Positions 56,861 to 64,000 of a DNA stretch of 64,000 nucleotides are shown here, piece by piece (within the stretch, counting starts at the first letter, position 1; the number at the start of each line of letters is the position of its first letter). The position numbers were made by a program, and so were the translations under genes. Source of the DNA: Nissolia schottii (taxonomy: Eukaryota; Streptophyta; Magnoliopsida; Fabales; Fabaceae); contig QANU01099484.1 in NCBI GenBank assembly GCA_003254905.1, positions 47,517 to 111,516 of the forward strand, given 5' to 3'. Under the pieces are notes generated by a model. It saw nothing but the letters and a program-made list of their open reading frames with translations, did not search any database and was not told where the DNA came from.

Positions 56861-58173
56861 TCTATATATTAATATGAAAGTTCTTCCACTAACATTGCCA
56901 TTTTCTCTTGATTTTAGATGTATGTGGCATATTCTCTTGATTTTATATTTTGAAATTATTGTAAGTATATTTATTCCTTACTTTATCATTAATTTCATTA
57001 GTATTATTCTATTAATTATAAATACCACCTAACATGTTTTAAAGTTTATGTTAATTAATATTAACACTATTCATTGTATTTTGACCTTCCATTTTTTCTC
57101 ATTTATATTATTTTTAACTTTACATATTTCATAACTACGTGTAGCAATCAAAGTAGAACAATTTTTATTAGTAACATATGATGTATAAAATTACTTATGT
57201 ATAAAAATATCTAAGATAAGATGATAAATTAAGAATTAAAATTGTTGTTTATGCGTTTAAGAGAAAAATAAAAGCTATCAAATTATAATTACTGTTGAAT
57301 TAGATATTATTTTAATAAAAATCTAAACAGTAAAATTGTAAAAAAAAATTACATCTAAAATAATTCACTTCAAATATAAAATAAATGTAATGTTTTTTTA
57401 TTTAACATATTTCTTATATATAAATTAAATTTACATTAAAAATTAAATTACACAAATAATTATTACATTTTAGGTATAAGTTTCACTATACTCTAAAATA
57501 TATTATAATATATTTATATGAAATATATTATAATACTAAATATATATATTTGATTAAAATTTGCAAGTAAATATTTTACTAAAAAAGTTAAATAAGTTCA
57601 AATATATATTTAATATTGATTTACTATATAAAAGTTTTAATGTTAGCATAAGATGTATAAAATAATGTGTTAACATATCTCAGATATTACCATAAACTAA
57701 AAATTTATACTTTATTTTATTTTAAAGAAAAAAAGAAATAATCAAATTATAATTAAGGTTAGGTTAAATATTATTGTACAAAAATTTAAAAATTGTAAGA
57801 AATATTAATGTTTTATACATTTTAAAAATAATTCTCTTAAAATATTAAAATAACTATAATATTTTTTTATTTAATGTATTTATATAAAATTAAAAAGTAT
57901 ATAAAAATTAAAATTACACAAATAATTATTAAAATTTGGCATAAGTCTTTTCAATATATATACTTTGAAATATATATATATATATAATTATATTTACATT
58001 AATTTTTTAAAATAATTTTTTAATTTAATATTTTATCAAAAAAATTATTTTTTTTTAAAAGTAAATAAATTTATGTATGTATAGATAAATTAAATATTAA
58101 TTTACTAAATAAGAATTATAGATATAAATATTTGGTTTATATTATCCGTGCAATGCTGGGATCATATAACTAG
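56861..58173 (+). mobile_element. probable non-autonomous Helitron
   Basis: 5' end A|TCTATATATTAATATGAAAG and 3' end ATCATATAACTAG|T (CTRR terminus), with a near-palindromic CCGTGCAATGCTGGG (58146-58160) about 10 nt upstream. This is the expected hairpin, partly decayed. Insertion between A and T with no TSD fits Helitrons. The interior is extremely AT-rich, contains a degenerate duplication of about 472 bp (about 57170-57560 and 57640-58000), and has no Rep/helicase. A start at 56857 is also possible. Confidence 0.65.
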
Positions 58174-59050
58174 TCATTAAGATTATCTCTCGTATATGAG
58201 AATATCAGCGGACTTAAATTCTGCAATAAAAGTTTCGCCAGATTGGCCAGCATTGGTTGAAGATTGACATTTTCACTCACCGATGCTTCCAACAATGATA
58301 TATATGTCCATTAAAACAAATTGGACATGATTATGAGGGATACCCTACAAGATGTGATATTGAGTCTTAAATGACACCCCTATTAATATGCGCATCATTC
58401 TCAAATCCATATCACCTACGGATTCTACTATCCTCCTTTTGAAATTCAAGAGCTTAAGCCATTATATAACGACAAGTGGAGTTTGTAAAATAGTGACACT
58501 ACACAAAGTATATTTCAAATTGGATCTTCAATATATGCCGCCAGAAATCACTAATCTCGATCTGTCCTTTTAGCATAATTGCACACAGTTAGGACTTAAT
58601 TACATCTTCCATTAGTTTTCAACTTATGGAGGCCCATACTCACCTTACTAATCAACATCTCATACGTGGATTTAATTATCCAACTGTGATGTTTTCTTAA
58701 TTTGGCGAAAATGATTGCTTGCTGAATAATTGTCCCTCCATGAAAATGACTCTTTTATTTTTGCTCTATCTATTTTAAGATAATTTTGTATTAAGAGTAA
58801 AATTGCATATTTGCATAAAGATTAAAATAATTTTAATTTTGAGAATATAAAATAATATTTTATTAACTTACTACACATAAACAAAAATGGTTGACTCATT
58901 CACTCATTATTTAAAAAGTCATGCATATAAATTAGATGACAGTGTAAAAAAATTTTTGTTTTTCATGCAGCAATCTAACTCAACTCATTTTTAAATGGAT
59001 AAATTATATACTACAAATTTTTAATGGAGTATTGTTTATATTCAGCTTCC
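58174..59050. other. intergenic, no gene seen
   Basis: No coding or repeat signal recognised. Confidence 0.5.
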
Positions 59051-59490
59051 CACAAATTTTATTATTTATAATTATATTTGCGGTGGAATATTTTTGGCAC
59101 TAATGAATTTTTTGTTTTCAATTGCGGCAGAAATTTCCCCCTACAAAATAGATTTTTTTTATTGCATCTGTAGCGGAAAATTTCCGCTGCAAATAAAATT
59201 TTACATTTTTCTTTGTTTACGGTTTTCGGAAATCCAGTTGCGGCGGGAATATTTCTGCGGCAAAATGGGTTTCTTTTATTACATTTGAGGCGGAAGATTT
59301 CTGCTGCAAATCAATTTTTGTTTTCAGAAATCCATTATGCACAGCCGCATAATGAAAATGTTTTTCGTTTTTATGTTTTATTACATTTGTGTCGAAAACT
59401 TTCCAACTCAAATGGTAATTTTGTACCGCCGTGTGTGTATATATAATATATTTTGTGAGCGGCAAAATTTTTTGCCATAAATACCATCGG
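59051..59490. repeat. GCGGMRRAAT / TTTCYGCTGCAAAT repeat stretch
   Basis: GCGGTGGAATAT, GCGGCAGAAATT, GCGGAAAATTTCCGCTGCAAAT, GCGGCGGGAATATTTCTGCGGC, GCGGAAGATTTCTGCTGCAAAT recur at roughly 60-80 bp with GATTTTTTTTATTGCAT-like spacers. This is the style of subterminal repeats of CACTA-type transposons, but no TIR was located. Confidence 0.5.
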
Positions 59491-59957
59491 AACCATGTCT
59501 TCTGTAAATTTGTGTCCGCATAAATGAGAAATTCTTATATGTTAATCGAACACGTTTAATGGTTGTTTCATGAACATTAACATCCATTGATTTTAACTTA
59601 TATTTAAAAAAGAGATTTGTTAACAAGTGTTGAACATTTATTAAGGATTTAATAAAAAAAAATTTCATTAGAAAGATAATTTTTGATATTTCAATATATT
59701 GAATATAACAAAAATTTAAAATGTTTTCATTATTAAATGCTTAGCAAGTGTCCTTAAGACACATGTTAGCTTTTTTCTTTAAAAAATGTATAACAAACAA
59801 AGAATCAATAATTAATTAATATTCTTAAAACATGTATTAAATGTGCTCCAAAAGCATGTAATTTTTTTCCCCACAAATTATTGTTAATTAGTATGATTGA
59901 TTAATAAGCTCTAAATTTTATAAATATTGAGAATTGTAACATTGAATATTAGTCGTA
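59491..59957. other. no gene seen
   Basis: AT-rich spacer. Only short ORFs. Confidence 0.45.
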
Positions 59958-60290
59958 CACCCTCCTCCGTCCAAACTTGATGGCACTTTTTATCTAAAAT
60001 TTTGTCCAAAATTAAGAGTCACTTGATTAGATTAAAAAGATTGTTTATTTTTGTTTTTCAATTTATCTAAAATTAATTGTCACCTCTTAGAATGCTCAAC
60101 AATAATTCATCATGTGCTTTAATCTAAACACATGGTGAAAGAAACAAAAAAATTGTTCAAGGATAATTTAATCTAAACAATTAGAATTTTTTTTAAGTAT
60201 ATGTAACTTAATTGATTTCTTAATCTATGTGCTCGTGTCAAAAGTGTCATCTAATATTAAACAAATTAAATAATATTGTTTTAATAAAAA
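59958..60290. mobile_element. possible decayed Stowaway-like MITE
   Basis: CCTCCTCCGTCC at about 59960 matches the Stowaway CTCCCTCCGTCC start. GATGGCACTTTT (left) and AAAAGTGTCATC (right, about 60240) are inverted. The right terminus lacks the GGAGGGAG end, so it appears truncated. Confidence 0.35.
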
Positions 60291-60576
60291 AAGTTCTTGC
60301 ATGCTCTTAGAGCACATTTATTGTCTACTCCAAAAAAACATAGTTAACCATTGATTCTTTTTTTGTTATATATTTTTTAAGGTGCTTACTTTAATACCTT
60401 GACACTTGAAAGGGTTTGAGTACCATTCCTATTTGGCACCACACAAAAATTTGTATAGTGATAGACGAGAACAAAAATTGTTAAGTTATACAAATTTTAT
60501 AGAGTGAAAAAGATAGAAATTAGACACAGGGATACGAGAAAGTCCAAAAGGACAATGTAGTATTTACATTACAACT

Positions 60577-60725
60577 TTTTACTTTTAGGTTGCCTGCGAT
60601 ATCCAAGGCTTAGCCTTGACTAGTTCAGGTCGATCCAGGTCTAACTGAGTACACAAGGTCTCAAACTCGAGACCTTACTTAAGGTATACCAAGCCGCTTA
60701 CCACTTGCACCAACCCCCGTTGGTA
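60577..60725 (-). mobile_element. tRNA-derived SINE with 16-bp TSD
   Basis: Flanked by TATTTACATTACAACT at 60561-60576 and 60726-60741. Minus strand: starts near ACCAACGGGGGTTGG, A-box-like TGGTGCAAGTGGTAAGCGG (60712-60694), B-box-like region around GGTCTCGAGTTTGAGACC (60674-60657), ends with a TAAAAGTAAAA tail. 149 bp, non-coding, a typical Pol III SINE layout. Confidence 0.9.
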
Positions 60726-60741
60726 TATTTACATTACAACT

Positions 60742-62363
60742 AATAACTTATCTGTCTATCGCACGGGTTAAAATATTATTTTTTATATTATTTTAAAGAT
60801 TTATTTTTGTTTGTCTTAGTGTGTGTATTATTTGGTTTTTGGCCGATATTGTGAATCGAAATGAGTACATGTCTCATATTTCCTTAATTAATGTGCACTT
60901 TTAAACAGTGACACAAGTGATTTAGTAATTTCTTATTGATTTATGGCCCGATAAAGTAACACATAATTAATGTAGTCCATTCTGATTACTTTTGAAGGGA
61001 TAGGGACTTAACGCGTGACAATTAGTACCTACTAGCTTATCTTTATGTAAATGATAGTACTAATATTTAGGATCCACCGAGAGGATTATTGTGACTTGTG
61101 GCAAACATTCTAAGTTGTAATTATGGTTGTAATTAATGTAGCGCTAATTATAAGTTGAATGAAATCAATGACATGCTAGTGATCCATGAATTGACCTTCT
61201 AACGACTGCTTTGGAAGTGGTTTGACTTAATATACCGTTTCAACCCTTAAATTATGTTTCATAGGAGAAAATTGATGTGGCAAGTAGCTAAGGACCAATA
61301 ATCTTGCTCCGACGAAAAATTATTGTCATAGAACACATTTAATACATGTTCCTTCAATATTACTATTAATTCATTTTAACTTATGGTATTCAAAAGTTAT
61401 TCCTTAGCATCCCCTTCATTACTAATTTAATAGATCAATTTTTATTAGAAATTATTTTGTAAATAAATATGTATAAATTTAATTATAAAATAAAAATAAA
61501 CATAAAAATAACTTAACAACATGAGATGATTAAAACTTTAATTTATGTGTACCATACTGATATATTAATTATTAATTAATTATTGATTATTAATTATTAA
61601 TATCAATTGATTACTGATTTTAAAAAATAGAAAATATAAGAAAATTATTTAAAAGTGAAATACCAGAATCAATTAGAATTTTAAATTAATAACATGTTAG
61701 GATTAATCAAAATGGAACAATAATTATTATCACGACTAAATAAAATAAATAATGGCAATGTGATTCATTGATAAGTTAATATCACAATCTCAAAATAAAT
61801 AATATATCCTCAATTGTATAAATAATTTTTCATGACAATCTACACGCAAATAATAGATAATTGTTAGTATAATTTATGTGATTAAACATTTATAATGATG
61901 AATATTTTTTTGCTAATGTATAATGATAAACATATAAATATATTTAATAATTAATAAAATTTACATAAAATATTAAATAAAAATATTTAAATTTTTAATG
62001 AAATCTATTAAGTAAGTATAAATATATAAATCAATATATGACTAATTTACCTATTCTTCATCTTCCGTATAAAATATATTTGGTATCGTATATATAATAT
62101 AACAACATTCGTAAGAATATAAAACTTAATAAAAAAATTAGAGTGTTTAAAGGAATTTATTAAATAATTATGAATATATAAACCTAATTTACATTTTTTT
62201 TAATCTCCTGTGTAAACTATATATTTAGTATATTCACTTAAAAAAACTACAATCATATAATGTGTGTATATATATATTATTATTTTTAATATAAGTCTAT
62301 AACAACATTTATAGGAAAAATTAATAAAAAGGTTTTGAATTTTAAATTTAATCTATTAAGTAA

Positions 62364-62394
<31 letters not shown>

Positions 62395-63159
62395 AAACTT
62401 ATTATATTTTAAACTAATTGAAAGAGTAACCAATAAAGATGTTGGAAAAACATCTAAAGTAAAAAGATACGGCGAAGATACAAACCCAAGAAGGAGAAAA
62501 AAAAAGGGAAAAGGAAAGCTGAAAAAGTGATAACTGGGAATACATAATTGAACATTTAAAAAATTAAATTAAATTTAACTATTACGAGAATAAAAGTGAT
62601 GAAGAAATAGCTTTTGCAATTACACTGCATCACAAAAATTCAAAACCTTTGTAAAGTAGAATATGGAGGAAAAGAAATTACCAACCAAAATAGCAATAAA
62701 AGAATAAATATGAACATAAAAAACCAAAACTTTAAATAAATTATAAAAAAAAATACCTTACAAAGAGATATGAAGATCTTTAGTTTAATCAATAATATGT
62801 GTATAAGCTACTTAAAACAAGAAAAATAACCAACAAAAATAGATCAAAATAGAGAAATTGTGTAATAAATGAAAAATTAATTACCAATGTTCACCATAAA
62901 AAATTGCTTCAAAAGCAATGAAAGACTATAAAGTAAAAGCAAAAAATCAAGTAAAAGGAGACAATAACAGAATTGTTAGATAATCCAGGAACACAAAACA
63001 AAGAAGAATCCAAACAAAGTAAAAAAAAATAAAAATAAACTAAAAATGAGACTAAAATATATGAAATTGAACGACTAAAACAAACAAGGCAAATAAGAGA
63101 GCATAACCCAAAGCACATATTTATAGGCAGTGTTAGCCACCCCCAAGATCCAGGCCCAA
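60742..63159. other. intergenic, very AT-rich, no gene seen
   Basis: Degenerate AT repeats (for example [26 protein letters not shown] phrases at about 62000-62390) and a (TA)n run at about 62369-62392. A CGCACGGG near 60763 resembles a Helitron hairpin half on the minus strand, but termini could not be fixed. Confidence 0.5.
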
Positions 63160-64000
63160 TGTAACATCCTGATTTTTTTTTCTTAGAAAAATAATCGTAA
63201 ACATAAATATTTAACTAATTTTCTAATCGCGATTAGGGAATTAAAATGGGAAACTAATAGGTAAAATAATTTCCCGGAGAAGAATTCACAAAACACCTTT
63301 AAATATTAATACCCTTAGGTAGGGGGTAATTAGAGGGTCACGACGGTATAAACGGAATATTTTTCGGACGACCGTGCGCGACGTACCGACACTGCGAGCG
63401 ATAAAACACGAGCGAACCGGGACCGGGAGAAAATGAAATTTCAGCAGCTGAGGGTGAGGGCTGCACGGCTAAGAGAGGAGACTTTTGTCCAAAAATAAGT
63501 CCCAAAAATCATGCTTCCAAACTTACATCACCTTACTTGTCTCACACATCAAAACCAAATCCCATCACTAGCCATACCTATGCCCATGCTTTCTACTATT
63601 CATCACCTTTTCTAAATCCTAAAATTCATCCAATTTCCCTCACCATTCAGCCACTCCAAACCGAGTCTCGCCCCCAAAACTCCAAGAGATATTTTCACCT
63701 TCCATATTCTCCAAGAACACACACCAAGCCAAGCTCCAAGAACATCTAACATCAAGCTTCAAGCCAAGCATTCTTGCCACCTTTTTCCACCTCCCAAGAA
63801 CCGAAACACAGCCCCTCAAATCTCCTCATCTTTGTTCATTTCCTTCCTTCTAAAATCAAGAGAAACAACCTCTTTCCCCTCCACCTTACTCGAAGTGGTC
63901 CACCTTGGAGAAAGGAGGAGCTCAAGCTTTGGAAACAACAAGGCTTGTGGGACTTCAATCCAAGCTTTCCTCACCACCACCAGGTTCTTTTACAAGTGGG
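63160..64000 (+). mobile_element. start of another LTR related to the LARD LTR, runs off the edge
   Basis: TGTAACATCCTGATTT begins at 63160. The block at about 63337-63420 (CGACGGTATAAACGGAATAT, TTTTTCGGACGACCGTGCGC, GACGTACCGACACTGCGA) closely matches the complement of the LARD LTRs (about 32010-32105 and 45280-45370). A pyrimidine-rich leader with CCTCACCACCACCAGG follows. The 63537-63749 ORF is leader sequence without a domain. Confidence 0.75.

Noticed and set aside
60742..60780. Possible minus-strand Helitron 3' end (CCCGTGCGATAG)
   Set aside because: The hairpin partner is degenerate and no 5' TC end could be located.

Overview
The window looks like eudicot nuclear DNA: AT-rich, almost gene-free, packed with plant-type LTR retrotransposons, MITEs, SINEs and a Helitron. 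It has one recognisable host gene. No prokaryotic gene organisation, CRISPR array or rRNA/tRNA gene was seen. Four assembly gaps are present: 11452-11658, 43671-43934, and single Ns at 23922 and 55143.

Layout. 1-11190 holds degraded repeats: a CACTA-like end, a copia RT scrap, and a LINE split by an LTR fragment and by a 227-bp MITE with a 9-bp target-site duplication (TSD). 11199-13545 is an R2R3-MYB transcription factor gene. Its exon 2 and exon 3 are clear, but exon 1 must lie in the 207-N gap. 13571-17850 is intergenic with a Stowaway-type MITE, an AAT/ATT microsatellite and CACTA-like sequence. 17877-20410 is a complete 2.5-kb non-autonomous LTR element with a perfect TSD, inserted in an older SINE. 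20756-24099 and 25290-26887 plus 46494-46622 are two diverged LTRs of one family. Each carries an ORF at the same internal position.

26888-46493 is the centrepiece. It is a 19.6-kb minus-strand LTR element with a perfect GCCCG TSD, initiator-tRNA-Met-type primer site, polypurine tract, LTRs of about 4.1 kb and only about 2.1 kb of non-coding interior (LARD type). Younger insertions sit inside it: solo LTRs A, B and truncated C of one family, and X1, X2 and X3 of another. X2 lies inside X1 in the opposite orientation. Because each LTR serves as the empty-site control for the other, most of these insertions are proven from the window alone. Nesting reaches four levels (P2, then LARD, then X1, then X2).

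46623-48707 is a dead copia element, 50481-53265 a truncated Tat/Ogre-type gypsy element, 53836-54380 a complete TRIM, 56861-58173 a probable Helitron, and 60577-60725 a SINE with a 16-bp TSD. 63160 to the right edge is the start of another LTR related to the LARD.

The most unusual signals are short palindromes iterated just upstream of TATA boxes in two different LTR families (CGCTSAGCG and GAGTCATTCGAATGACTC), and an ORF inside two related LTRs just behind a conserved splice-acceptor-like block. The mobile elements are mostly dead or non-autonomous. Only the MYB gene looks like a functioning host gene.
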